Below are positions 6,916 through 15,219 of a stretch of DNA of 64,000 nt, one piece after another; the stretch's first letter is position 1; each line of letters starts with the position of its first letter. The DNA lies in NCBI RefSeq assembly GCF_018604545.1, contig NZ_CP075896.1, positions 434,001 to 498,000 of the forward strand. Reading direction: 5' to 3'. The position numbers were made by a program, and so were the translations under genes. The notes under the pieces were generated by a model. The model worked only from the letters and a program-made list of their open reading frames with translations. It was not told the DNA's origin and ran no database searches. Source of the DNA: Streptomyces koelreuteriae. Lineage in GTDB: Bacteria > Actinomycetota > Actinomycetes > Streptomycetales > Streptomycetaceae.

Positions 6916-8640
6916 CTAGTCGCTCTCTTCGGTGCGGTGCTCAGTGGACTCGCGTCCGGCGTCGGTGTCGCGGTCGCCGGGCGCGCGGAACGCCTCTTCG
7001 GCGTCGCGTCCGGCGGTGGCGAAGGCGGCGAGACCCGAGAACGAGGCGTCCGGCGGGATGGCGGAGACGGTGCTCCGGGCCGTCCGCCCGGCCTCCTTGG
7101 GCTCGGCCTCTTCGTTCCGCCTGCTGCGGCGCCGGGGCAGTCCGCCGGGCGTGGTCTCCGCGGCGGCGGCCGGGGCGTCCGGGGCCGGGGCGGTGACCGT
7201 CTCGCGGGCCGGGGCCGCCTTGGCCGTACGGATCTCGGGGGCGGCGGGCGCGGCCGGTGCCGCGGCGGCGGGCAGCGGGCTGAAGTACTTGTGCGGAACC
7301 ACGACCACCACGGAGGTGCCGAGCCACGGGGAGTCCGCGAAGGTGACGCGGATGCCGTAGCGACGGGCGAGGGCACCGACGACGCGCAGACCGATGTTCG
7401 CGTCCTCGGTGATGCCGCCGAGTCCCGCTCCGGGGGCGGTGCCCGCGAGAGCGTGCTCGGCCTCGCGCTTCTTCTCCTCGCTCAGGCCCTTGCCGGAGTC
7501 CTGGATCTCGATGCCGACGCCGTTGGGCACCTCCTTGCCGGAGATGAGCACCGGCTCGGTGGGCGGCGAGTAGCGGGCCGCGTTGTCGAGGAGGTGGGCG
7601 AAGATTAGCGTGAGGTGGTCCACCAGACCGCCGTCGACGCCGAGTTCGGGCAGGTGACGGACCTGGATCCGGTGGAAGTCCTTGATCCGGCCGATGCCGC
7701 CGCGCGCCACGCTGAGCAGCCGCTGCGGCTCCTGCCACTGCCGGCCGGGCCGGTCCGAGCCGCCGAGCACACCGATGCTGGCGGCGAGACAGTCGGCGGG
7801 GCCGATCTCCTGGTCCAGTTCCATCAGGCCCCGGGCGACGGCCGGCAGCCTGCCGTGCTCGCCCTGCATCTCGTGCAGGCGGCCGCGGAGCTTGCTGGTC
7901 AGCACGTGGATGCGGTTGCCGATGCTGATGACGGCCTGCTCGGCGGAGGTGGAGCGGTCGAACTCCGACTCCAGGCCGATCAGGGCGGTGCGCAGCACCT
8001 TGCGCAGCTCGGCCTGGAGGTCGGAACTGACCTTGGCGCACTGGTTGAGCGTGGGCAGGACGTCGTCGATGGCGTCGCCGGAGCGCAGCGCCTCCATCGC
8101 GGAGGGCAGTTGCTCGTCGGCGAGCCGGGCGACGGCGGCGAGCTGGTGGGAGAGCTGTTCCTGCCAGACCTCGGCCTGGTCGGCGAGCTGGGCCTCGTAG
8201 GACGTGGCCTGCTCGGTCAGCCGTTCCTCATAGGCCCGGGAGGTGTCGGAGAGCTGCGTCTCGTACGAGGCGCTCTGGTCGGCCAGGCGCCGCTCGTAGG
8301 TCGCGTTCTGCTCGGTGAGCTGGGACTCCAGGGTGGCGCGTTCGGCGGAGAACTTCCGTTCCAGGCCCGCGACGTGCTGCTGCCACTGCTGGTTGTGCTC
8401 GGCCTGCGTGGTGCGGAAGGTGTTCTCCGCCTTGTGCAGGTGTGCCCGGGTGCGCAGCAGCAGGCGTACGCACACGGCACTGGCCGCCGTCGCCGCGAGT
8501 CCGGCGACGGCCGCGGTTATTCGCTCCGAGCTCATGAACGTGGCGGCAACGGTCCCGCCTCCCAAGCCCAGCGGCATCAACCACCAGCTGTACCAGGCGA
8601 CAGGGGCCCGCGCCGCCGGTGGCGGAGTGGCGAGTTCCAT
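6916..8640 (-). CDS. cvnA: Conservon sensor histidine kinase-like protein CvnA
   Basis: The protein is 574 residues. I chose ATG 8640 because GAAGG lies exactly 6 bases before it; ATG 8646 would have no spacing. In order: two membrane segments (about residues 16-35 and 41-62), a long coiled coil, a dimerisation-like region, an HATPase_c domain (LLDNAARYSPP, then DSGKGLS and GLRVVGALARRYG), and a disordered Ala/Pro-rich tail. No H-box histidine is obvious, as in other CvnA proteins. The coiled coil holds regular 11-residue repeats at about residues 105-166, Q/R-L-x-[ED]-Q-x-x-x-Y-E type. It heads the operon and probably senses a membrane signal passed to CvnB-D. Confidence 0.92.
   Translation of the reverse strand: MELATPPPAARAPVAWYSWWLMPLGLGGGTVAATFMSSERITAAVAGLAATAASAVCVRLLLRTRAHLHKAENTFRTTQAEHNQQWQQHVAGLERKFSAERATLESQLTEQNATYERRLADQSASYETQLSDTSRAYEERLTEQATSYEAQLADQAEVWQEQLSHQLAAVARLADEQLPSAMEALRSGDAIDDVLPTLNQCAKVSSDLQAELRKVLRTALIGLESEFDRSTSAEQAVISIGNRIHVLTSKLRGRLHEMQGEHGRLPAVARGLMELDQEIGPADCLAASIGVLGGSDRPGRQWQEPQRLLSVARGGIGRIKDFHRIQVRHLPELGVDGGLVDHLTLIFAHLLDNAARYSPPTEPVLISGKEVPNGVGIEIQDSGKGLSEEKKREAEHALAGTAPGAGLGGITEDANIGLRVVGALARRYGIRVTFADSPWLGTSVVVVVPHKYFSPLPAAAAPAAPAAPEIRTAKAAPARETVTAPAPDAPAAAAETTPGGLPRRRSRRNEEAEPKEAGRTARSTVSAIPPDASFSGLAAFATAGRDAEEAFRAPGDRDTDAGRESTEHRTEESD
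8145..8328 (-). repeat. Hendecad (11-residue) coiled-coil repeat within cvnA
   Basis: Residues 105-166 of CvnA carry about five 11-residue units. Leu recurs at 108, 119, 130, 141, 152 and 163, and Tyr or Trp at 115, 126, 137, 148 and 159. Units read like QLTEQNATYER and RLADQSASYET. The 33-base periodicity is visible in the DNA. An 11-residue period predicts a nearly straight or slightly right-handed coiled coil rather than a heptad one. Confidence 0.8.
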
Positions 8641-8902
8641 CTGCATCCTTCGAACAAACACGATCGAACAGGGGGGGTGTGGATCGCACTCATGAGTACG
8701 CACCGCGAGTCGACCGGACGCGATCGCGTCAACTCGCAGCGCCGATCGGAACCTTATCGGGTTTAGACCCGAAAGGATCAACCTCGTCACCCTGCGGACG
8801 TGAGGGTTCCGTCACGCTCCGACAGAAAGCGAAAGGTCGACAAATATCCACGCCAAGCAGCGGAGTTGACCAGGGACGGCCGCTCGCGACCGGCGGGTGG
8901 GG
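8641..8902. other. Conservon promoter region
   Basis: About 260 bases between the cvnA start and the end of the GlxA/AraC-type regulator gene. It must carry the conservon promoter. The only ordered element I see is the palindrome at 8757-8772, listed separately. Confidence 0.5.
8757..8772. promoter_or_regulatory. Palindrome TCGGGT-TTAG-ACCCGA upstream of cvnA
   Basis: Perfect 6-bp arms around a 4-base centre, about 117 bases before the cvnA start. It could be an operator for the conservon promoter or a short hairpin. No nearby regulator can be assigned to it. Confidence 0.35.
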
Positions 8903-9847
8903 TCAGCGGGCGGTCTGGAAGGTGCGGCGGTAGGCCTGCGGGGAGACCCCGATCGCCGCGTGGAGATGCTGGCGCAGGGAGGCGCCCGTCGCGAAGCCGA
9001 CCCGGCCCGCGATCTGGTCCACCGTGAGGTCGCTGGACTCCAGCAGGTGCTGGGCCCGGGCCACGCGCTGCTGGATCAGCCAGCGGCCGGGGCTGAGCCC
9101 CACCTCGCCCTGGAAACGGCGGGCGAAGGTGCGCCGGCTCATCCGGGCGTGGCCGGCGAGGTCGGTCAGGGTGAGGGGTTCGCCGAGTCGCTCCAGGATC
9201 CAGGCGCGGGTGGCCGCGGTGCTCGCGGCGCCCTGCTCGGGGACGGGCTGTTCGATGAACTGGGCCTGGCCGCCGTCCCGGAACGGCGGGACCACGCAGC
9301 GGCGGGCGACGCTGTTGGCCAGCAGGCTGCCGTGATCCTTGCGGACCAGGTGCAGGCAGATGTCCACGCCGGAGGCGGCCCCGGCGGAGGTGAGGAAGGG
9401 GTGGTCGTCGACGAACAGCACGTCCGGGTCGAGGTCGACCAGCGGGAACATGCTCCGGAACCGGTCGGCGACCTGCCAGTGGGTGGTCGCCCGGCGCCCG
9501 TCGAGGAGCCCGGCGGCGGCGAGGACGAAGGCGCCGGTGCAGATGGAGACGATGCGCGTGCCGGGCCGGATCAGCGCGAGGGCGGCGAGGACCTCGCCCG
9601 GCACCTCGTCGGTCAGACGGTCCGGCGCGACGGGCGCGATCACCACCGTGCCGGCCGTGGCCAGGACCTCGGGGCCGTGCTCCACGGTGACGCCGAAGTC
9701 CGCGTTGGTGCGCACCGGACCGCCGTCGACCGAGCAGGTCAGCACCTCGTAGCGGCCGTCGGCGGCGCCGAGGATCCGGCTGGGGATGCCCAGCTCGAAG
9801 GGGTACACCCCGTCCAGGGCCAGGACCACCACTCGTTCACGTCGCAT
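8903..9847 (-). CDS. GlxA-type transcriptional regulator (DJ-1/PfpI domain plus AraC HTH)
   Basis: The protein has 314 residues. The N-terminal 185 or so form a class I glutamine-amidotransferase-like (DJ-1/PfpI) domain, with the nucleophile-elbow-like SICTGAFVLAAAGLL. The C-terminal part has two helix-turn-helix motifs (LTDLAGHARMSRRTFARRF and VDQIAGRVGFATGASLRQH). This is the GlxA layout; such regulators often activate a neighbouring catabolic or redox gene. It is divergent from the oxidoreductase gene at 9919, with a palindrome between them. Confidence 0.9.
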   Translation of the reverse strand: MRRERVVVLALDGVYPFELGIPSRILGAADGRYEVLTCSVDGGPVRTNADFGVTVEHGPEVLATAGTVVIAPVAPDRLTDEVPGEVLAALALIRPGTRIVSICTGAFVLAAAGLLDGRRATTHWQVADRFRSMFPLVDLDPDVLFVDDHPFLTSAGAASGVDICLHLVRKDHGSLLANSVARRCVVPPFRDGGQAQFIEQPVPEQGAASTAATRAWILERLGEPLTLTDLAGHARMSRRTFARRFQGEVGLSPGRWLIQQRVARAQHLLESSDLTVDQIAGRVGFATGASLRQHLHAAIGVSPQAYRRTFQTAR

Positions 9848-9867
9848 GGCACGATCCTATCGAAGGT

Positions 9868-9881
9868 TGGCAATCTTGCCA
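9868..9881. promoter_or_regulatory. Palindrome TGGCAA-TC-TTGCCA between divergent genes
   Basis: Perfect 6-bp arms with a 2-base centre, 21 bases from the regulator start and 38 bases from the oxidoreductase start. Its position suits an operator controlling both genes, probably bound by the GlxA/AraC-type regulator. Binding is inferred from position only. Confidence 0.5.
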
Positions 9882-9918
9882 TTGGCGAGCGGGGCGCGAA
9901 CCGGCACGCTTGATCACC

Positions 9919-10869
9919 ATGAGCACACAGAACACGATGCGAGCCATCAGCCAGGACGTCCTCGGCGGTCCCGAGGTCCTCAGGGAGATCGAAGTCGAGC
10001 GCCCGGCCCCGGGGCCGAACCAGGTGCTGGTCCGGGTGCGGGCCGCCGGGGTCAATCCGACCGACTGGAAGCACCGCGCGACCGGCGGCTTCCTGGGCGA
10101 GGCGCCCTTCGTCCTCGGCTGGGACGTCTCCGGGGTGGTGGAGGCGGTCGGCATCGGCGTCGTGGCCTTCGCGCCCGGTGACGAGGTCTTCGGCATGCTG
10201 CCGTATCCCTACGGGCACGGCTCGCACGCGGAGTACGTCATCGCCCCGGTCCGCGCCCTCACGCGCAAGCCGGCCGGCATCGACCACGTCCAGGCGGGCG
10301 CGCTGCCGCTGGTCTCGCTCACCGCGTGGCAGGCGCTGGTGGAGCACGCGGACGTGCGGCCCGGGCAGCGGGTGCTGATCCACGCCGCGGCCGGCGGGGT
10401 CGGGCATGTGGCGGTGCAGATCGCCAAGGCGCGCGGCGCGTATGTGATCGGCACCGCGAGCGCGGGCAAGCACGAGTTCCTGCGCGGGATCGGCGTGGAC
10501 GAGACGCTGGACTACCGGGAGACGGACTTCACCGAGGCCGTGAAGGACGTCGACGTCGTCCTGGACACGATCGGCGGCGACAACGCCCTGCGCTCGCTGC
10601 GCGTCCTGCGCCCCGGCGGTGTCGTGGTCTCGATCCTCCCGGGCGGCTCGGACGAGTTCTACGAGGAGGCCGAGCGGCTCGGTGTACGGGGGCTCCGCAT
10701 GCTCGTGGACGCCGACCGCGCCGACATGCGGGCGATCGCGGAACTCGCCGAGGCGGGCAAGCTCCGCGCCACGATCGCGGGCACCTTCCCGCTGGCCGCT
10801 GCCGCGGAGGCGCACACGCTGGGCGACACCGGGCGCACCACGGGGAAGCTGGTGCTGGTGAACGACTAG
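9919..10869 (+). CDS. NADPH-dependent quinone oxidoreductase-like MDR protein
   Basis: A 316-residue protein of the zinc-free medium-chain dehydrogenase/reductase type. The N-terminal GroES-like domain includes VNPTDWKHRATG and GWDVSGVVEAVG; the Rossmann domain has AAAGGVGHVAVQIAKARGA. The structural zinc cysteines are absent, which points to quinone-reductase-like enzymes that reduce quinones or enones with NADPH in the cytosol. I chose ATG 9919; TTG 9910 and ATG 9937 are alternatives. It is divergent from the GlxA-type regulator, its likely controller. Confidence 0.88.
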   Translation: MSTQNTMRAISQDVLGGPEVLREIEVERPAPGPNQVLVRVRAAGVNPTDWKHRATGGFLGEAPFVLGWDVSGVVEAVGIGVVAFAPGDEVFGMLPYPYGHGSHAEYVIAPVRALTRKPAGIDHVQAGALPLVSLTAWQALVEHADVRPGQRVLIHAAAGGVGHVAVQIAKARGAYVIGTASAGKHEFLRGIGVDETLDYRETDFTEAVKDVDVVLDTIGGDNALRSLRVLRPGGVVVSILPGGSDEFYEEAERLGVRGLRMLVDADRADMRAIAELAEAGKLRATIAGTFPLAAAAEAHTLGDTGRTTGKLVLVND

Positions 10870-10882
10870 CCGGGCGGGACGG

Positions 10883-10907
10883 GCCGGCCGGACTCCAGGA
10901 GGCCGGC
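10883..10907 (+). terminator. Candidate hairpin terminator after the oxidoreductase gene
   Basis: GCCGGCC and GGCCGGC face each other across an 11-base loop, 14 bases after the stop. The stem is only 7 bp and there is no T-tract, so this is a weak call. Confidence 0.35.
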
Positions 10908-11108
10908 TTCGCCAAGGTCGATGGCAGGCACCCCGCTGTTCTCGGCGGGGGCCGGGCCGAAACGGACAGAGGAGAGAGGGCTCCCCCTCCCCTCCCCACC
11001 AGATCGCCACGTGGCGCAGGACACGCTCACGTCAGGATTGCACTTGGGAAGGTCCAGGGAAGTCATAGGGCGCCCATGACCCCATGATTGCCGTGAAGGT
11101 GATGACCC

Positions 11109-12476
11109 GTGACGTCCACTGCGCCTCCCCCCATACCTCGAGCCGCAGGATCGTTTCCGTTCATCGGCCACACTCTGAAAATGCGGGACAACCTCGGCTT
11201 CATCGACTCGCTGCGCGAGACACGAGAACCACTGGTCGAGATCGTCCTGCAACCCGGGACACGCACCATCGTGGTCCAGGACCCGGCCCTGATCCACCAG
11301 ATGCTCAAGGCCCTGGGGCCCAGCCTCGACAAGGGCCGGCTCTACGACAAGCTGGGCCAGCTGCTGGGCGACAGTGTCGTCACCGCCACCGGCCGGAACC
11401 ACGTACGCAAACGCCGCCAGCTGCAACCAGCGTTCGCCCACACCGAGATCAGCCGGTACGTCGACATCATGCGCGCCGAGGTGACGGCCACGGTCGCCGG
11501 CTGGGAGCCCGGGCGAACCCTCGACGTTCGCGAGGCGATGGTCGGGCTCAGCCTGGACATGCTGGCCAAGACGGTGTTCGCCGGCAGCCTCGACGACCGG
11601 GTCTTCCGCCGGCTGCGCAGCGACCTGTCGGTGGTGTTGAACGACGTCGGTGTGCGCATCATGCTGCCCGACTGGGCCGAGCGTCTGCCGCTGCCGTTCA
11701 ACCGCCGCTTCGACCGGGCCCGGGCCGGCGTACGCGCCACCATCAACACCGCCGTCGACGAACTGCAGGCCTCCGGGCACGACACCGGGGACATGCTCTC
11801 CATGCTGCTGCGCGCCATCGACGAGGAGACCGGCGAGCCGCTGACCGGGCATCAGATCTGCTCCGAGATCCTCACCCTGGCCGTCGCGGGCACCGAGACC
11901 ACCGCGTCGGTGCTGTCCTGGGCTCTGTACGAACTCGCCCGCCACCCCGACATCGAGGCCCGGGTCCTGGCCGAGCTGGACGAGGTCCTCGGCGAACGGC
12001 CGGTCGCCTTCGACGACGTGCTCCGGCTGCCGTACCTGAACCGGGTCATCACCGAGACCCTGCGGCTGCACCACCCTGGCTGGCTGGTCACCCGCCGCAC
12101 CACCGAGGAGACTCGGCTCGGCGAGTGGACGCTGCCCGCCGGCACCGAACTGGCCTACTGCCAGCACGCCCTGCACCGCGACCCCGAGCGCTTCCCCGAC
12201 CCGAACACCTTCGCCCCGGACCGGTGGACCGACCCCGCGCAGGAGCCTCCGCCGGGCGCGTTCCTGCCCTTCGGGGACGGCAAGCACAAGTGCATGGGGG
12301 ACCGTCTCGCCCTCACCGAGATGGTCACGGCGCTCGCGACGATGCTGCGTTCGGTACGGCTGGAACTCGCCGAGGGCCAGGTCATCCACCAGGTCGCCCG
12401 GCTCACCGTACGGCCGCACACCCTGCGGATGACGGTCCACCGCCGGAACCGTCCCCGAGCCGGGGGCGGTCTCTAG
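11109..12476 (+). CDS. Cytochrome P450, terpenoid-hydroxylase-like
   Basis: The protein is 455 residues from GTG 11109, preceded by AAGGTGA. Motifs are the I-helix LAVAGTETTAS, the ExxR sequence ETLRLHHP and the heme loop FGDGKHKCMG. The N-terminal PRAAGSFPFIGHTLKMRDN has no membrane anchor. The overall pattern resembles sesquiterpene oxidases such as CYP170 and CYP183 rather than the short CYP105/107 types; this is a similarity judged by eye. It stands alone on its strand between two oxidoreductase loci, and no redox partner is adjacent. Its substrate is unknown. Confidence 0.88.
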   Translation: MTSTAPPPIPRAAGSFPFIGHTLKMRDNLGFIDSLRETREPLVEIVLQPGTRTIVVQDPALIHQMLKALGPSLDKGRLYDKLGQLLGDSVVTATGRNHVRKRRQLQPAFAHTEISRYVDIMRAEVTATVAGWEPGRTLDVREAMVGLSLDMLAKTVFAGSLDDRVFRRLRSDLSVVLNDVGVRIMLPDWAERLPLPFNRRFDRARAGVRATINTAVDELQASGHDTGDMLSMLLRAIDEETGEPLTGHQICSEILTLAVAGTETTASVLSWALYELARHPDIEARVLAELDEVLGERPVAFDDVLRLPYLNRVITETLRLHHPGWLVTRRTTEETRLGEWTLPAGTELAYCQHALHRDPERFPDPNTFAPDRWTDPAQEPPPGAFLPFGDGKHKCMGDRLALTEMVTALATMLRSVRLELAEGQVIHQVARLTVRPHTLRMTVHRRNRPRAGGGL

Positions 12477-12513
12477 GGCCTGTTCCAGGGTAGGTGGAGT
12501 CCTGCCGGGCTGC

Positions 12514-12528
12514 CCGGCTCGGTCGCCG
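12514..12528. terminator. Short GC hairpin between convergent genes
   Basis: GCCGGG-CTG-CCCGGC forms a 6-bp stem between the P450 stop (12476) and the facing alcohol dehydrogenase stop (12532). It may serve both directions; its stability is modest. Confidence 0.4.
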
Positions 12529-12531
12529 GTG

Positions 12532-13638
12532 TCAGAACGTCAGCACCGGCTTGATCGTCTTGCCCGACCTCATGTCCTGGACCGCCCGGTCGATGTCCCC
12601 GAAGGGATACGTGCTGATCAGGCGGTGCAGCGGCAGGCGGCCCTCCTTCGCCAGGCGGACCAGGGCGGGGATCATGGTCTGGGTCTCGCTGTCGCCGAGG
12701 GTGAGGCCGACGATCCGCTTGCCGCCGAGCAGGCCGTTGACGTCGAGGGCGACCTCGGTGCCGAAGGGCGGGGCGCCGACGACGACCAGGGTGCCGCGGG
12801 CGGCGAGCGCGTCGACGCCCTGGCGCAGGACGCCGACGTTGCCGGTGGTCTCCACGACACCGTCCGCGCCCTGTCCGCCCGTGAGGGCGGCGAGGGCGTC
12901 GGCCAGGTCCTCCCGGCTGGTGTCGACGGTGTCCGTGGCGCCCAGCTCGGTGGCCAGCGACAGGCGTTCGGCGACCCGGTCGACGGCGACGATCCTCGTG
13001 GCCGGGGTGAGGGCCGCCGCCATCACGGCCGACAGGCCCACCGCTCCGGCGCCCAGGACGACGACCGTGCTGCCGGTGTCGGGTTTCAGGACGTTCCAGA
13101 CGGCGCCCACACCGGTCTGTACACCGCAGCCCAGCGGGGCGATGGACTCCAGCGGCACGTCCGGGTCGACCTTGACCAGGCTGCGCTCGTCGGCCAGGGC
13201 CCGCTCGGCGAAGGAGGACTGGCCGAAGAAGTGGCCGCCCAGGGCCGCGCCGTCCCGGCTGATGGTGTGCGAACCGTCGGCCCGGCTGCCGCCGAGCAGG
13301 TTCAGCGGCAGCCAGGTCGCGCAGTACGCGGGGTGCCCGCCGCGGCAGTTGCGGCAGTCGCCGCAGGAGGTGAAGGAGAGCAGGACGTGGTCGCCGGGCG
13401 CGACGCCGGTGACGGCGGGGCCGACGGCCTCGACGACGCCCGCGCCCTCATGGCCGAGGACCCCGGGCAGCGGGAAGGGCAGTCCCCCGCTCGCCACCCC
13501 GAGGTCGGTGTGGCACAGACCGGTGGCGACCATGCGGACCAGCGCCTCGTGCGGGCCGGGTTCGTCGAGGACGACATCGGAGAGGGTGAAGGGCGCGCCG
13601 CCGGACTCGACGACCGCGGCACGGGTGGTGGTGGGCAT
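12532..13638 (-). CDS. Zinc-dependent alcohol dehydrogenase (aryl-alcohol type)
   Basis: The protein has 368 residues. Catalytic zinc ligands are visible as C-H-T-D near residue 42, GHEGAGVVEAVG and the later Cys in APLGCGVQTG. The structural zinc lobe is CGDCRNCRGGHPAYC. The NAD-binding fold starts VVVLGAGAVGLSAV. The layout matches NAD-dependent benzyl/aryl-alcohol and related class III-like dehydrogenases. It is 23 bases downstream of an aldehyde dehydrogenase gene, so the pair can take an alcohol through its aldehyde to the acid. The MarR regulator divergent from the pair is the likely controller. Confidence 0.92.
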   Translation of the reverse strand: MPTTTRAAVVESGGAPFTLSDVVLDEPGPHEALVRMVATGLCHTDLGVASGGLPFPLPGVLGHEGAGVVEAVGPAVTGVAPGDHVLLSFTSCGDCRNCRGGHPAYCATWLPLNLLGGSRADGSHTISRDGAALGGHFFGQSSFAERALADERSLVKVDPDVPLESIAPLGCGVQTGVGAVWNVLKPDTGSTVVVLGAGAVGLSAVMAAALTPATRIVAVDRVAERLSLATELGATDTVDTSREDLADALAALTGGQGADGVVETTGNVGVLRQGVDALAARGTLVVVGAPPFGTEVALDVNGLLGGKRIVGLTLGDSETQTMIPALVRLAKEGRLPLHRLISTYPFGDIDRAVQDMRSGKTIKPVLTF

Positions 13639-13661
13639 CGCAATGGCTCCTTGACGGTGTC

Positions 13662-15116
13662 TCAGTCGAGCGAGACGACGACGGACTTGACCTTGGTGTA
13701 ACCGGCGAGGGCCTCGGGCCCGTACTCACGGCCGTAGCCGGAGTCCTTCACACCGCCGAAGGGCACGGCGGGGTCGAGCATCGCCCAGTCGTTGATCCAG
13801 ACGATCCCGGCCTGGAGCCGGTCGGCGACCCGGTGGGCGCGGGCGAGATGGCTGGTCTGGACGCCCGCGGCCAGGCCGTAGGGCGTGGAGTTGGCGAGGG
13901 CGATGGCCTCGTCCTCGTCGTCGAAGGGCTGCACGGTGAGGACGGGGCCGAAGATCTCCTCCTGGATCACGCGGGAGTCGTTCGACAGGTCGGCGATGAC
14001 GGTGGGCTTGTAGTAGTAGCCGCCGTCGAGGTCGAGCCGTTCGCCGCCGCAGACGACGCGGGCGCCCTCCTTGCGGGCGAGGGCGACGTACTCCTCGACC
14101 TTCTTCAGGTGCTTCTCGGCCGCCATCGGGCCGATGACCGTGGCCGGGTCGCGCGGGTCGCCGATGGGCACACCGGGCACGGCCTCGGCGAGGATGCCGA
14201 GCAGCGTCGGGTACACCGAGCGGGCCACCAGCAGGCGCGGGCCGCCCATGCAGAACTGGCCGGTGTTGAAGACGAAGCCCTTGATGACCGCCCCGACCGC
14301 CTTCTCCAGGTCGGCGTCCTCGAAGACGATGTGGGCCGCGTTCCCGCCCAGCTCCATGGTGACGGGCTTGAGCGCCTCGCCGGCGACGCTCGCCACATGC
14401 CGGCCGATCGCGGTGGAGCCGGTGAAGGCGACCTTGTCCACGCCGCGGTGGCGCAGCAGTGCCTCGCCGGCGACCGGGCCGCTGCCGGTCACGACGTTGA
14501 CCACACCGTCCGGTACGCCCGCCTCTTGGAGCAGCCGGGCCATGTACAGGGCGCTGAGCGGGGTCTCGTCGGCGGGCTTGTGGACGATCGTGTTGCCGGC
14601 CGCGAGCGCGGGGGCGAGCTTGGAGCCGGCGAGGATCAGCGGGAAGTTGAACGGGGTGATCGCGGCGACCACGCCGAGCGGCTCGCGCCTGGTGTAGGCG
14701 AGGGCGTTCATGGGGGTGTCGCGCAGGGCGCCGTCCTGGCTCTGGGCGAGGTTCGCGAAGTACTCGTAGTCGTTGGCCGCGTTCGTCACGTCGACCGCTC
14801 CGCACAGCGAGACGGGCTTGCCCACGTCGAGGCTCTCCAGGGCGGCCAGCTCGTCGGCGTTCTCGCGGATCAGCCGGGCGACGCGGTGCAGCACCCGGCC
14901 CCGCTCGCGGCCGCTCAGTCCGGACCAGGCGCCGTCGTCGTAGGCCTCGCGGGCGGCGCGTACGGCCGCGTCGACGTCGGCGGGGCCCGCCTCCGCGACG
15001 GTGGTGACGACCGTGCCCCGGGACGGGTCGACCACCTCGGTGCGCGCCCCGTCGGCGGCCTCGCGCCACCGGCCCCCGATGAACAGCTTCCCGGGTTCCT
15101 TCTCGAAGGTGGTCAT
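13662..15116 (-). CDS. NAD(P)-dependent aldehyde dehydrogenase
   Basis: The protein is 484 residues from ATG 15116, which has GGGGAG just upstream. It is a full-length ALDH with the catalytic Glu in VTMELGGNAAHIV, the catalytic Cys in NTGQFCMGG and the cofactor loop FTGSTAIGRHV. The sequence resembles betaine- and aromatic-aldehyde dehydrogenases. It is first in a two-gene unit with the alcohol dehydrogenase at 12532. The promoter region facing the MarR gene holds two near-identical palindromes. Confidence 0.93.
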   Translation of the reverse strand: MTTFEKEPGKLFIGGRWREAADGARTEVVDPSRGTVVTTVAEAGPADVDAAVRAAREAYDDGAWSGLSGRERGRVLHRVARLIRENADELAALESLDVGKPVSLCGAVDVTNAANDYEYFANLAQSQDGALRDTPMNALAYTRREPLGVVAAITPFNFPLILAGSKLAPALAAGNTIVHKPADETPLSALYMARLLQEAGVPDGVVNVVTGSGPVAGEALLRHRGVDKVAFTGSTAIGRHVASVAGEALKPVTMELGGNAAHIVFEDADLEKAVGAVIKGFVFNTGQFCMGGPRLLVARSVYPTLLGILAEAVPGVPIGDPRDPATVIGPMAAEKHLKKVEEYVALARKEGARVVCGGERLDLDGGYYYKPTVIADLSNDSRVIQEEIFGPVLTVQPFDDEDEAIALANSTPYGLAAGVQTSHLARAHRVADRLQAGIVWINDWAMLDPAVPFGGVKDSGYGREYGPEALAGYTKVKSVVVSLD

Positions 15117-15151
15117 CGCCGCTCCCCAGCGTCGTCGCCAAGATTTCAACA

Positions 15152-15166
15152 AACAGGATTCCTGTT
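15152..15166. promoter_or_regulatory. MarR-type operator 1, AACAGGA-T-TCCTGTT
   Basis: A perfect 7-bp inverted repeat around one base, 36 bases upstream of the aldehyde dehydrogenase start. It shares the core ACAGG-N3-CCTGT with the second palindrome at 15186, 34 bases away centre to centre. Both lie between the divergent dehydrogenase and MarR genes. Confidence 0.7.
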
Positions 15167-15185
15167 GGTTCGCAGTCTCTTTACA

Positions 15186-15200
15186 GACAGGTTTCCTGTC
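15186..15200. promoter_or_regulatory. MarR-type operator 2, GACAGG-TTT-CCTGTC
   Basis: A perfect 6-bp inverted repeat around TTT, 20 bases upstream of the MarR start codon. It matches operator 1 in its ACAGG/CCTGT arms. The placement suggests the MarR protein represses its own gene as well as the dehydrogenase pair. Confidence 0.7.
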
Positions 15201-15219
15201 AATGCTCTAGCCTGCTTCC

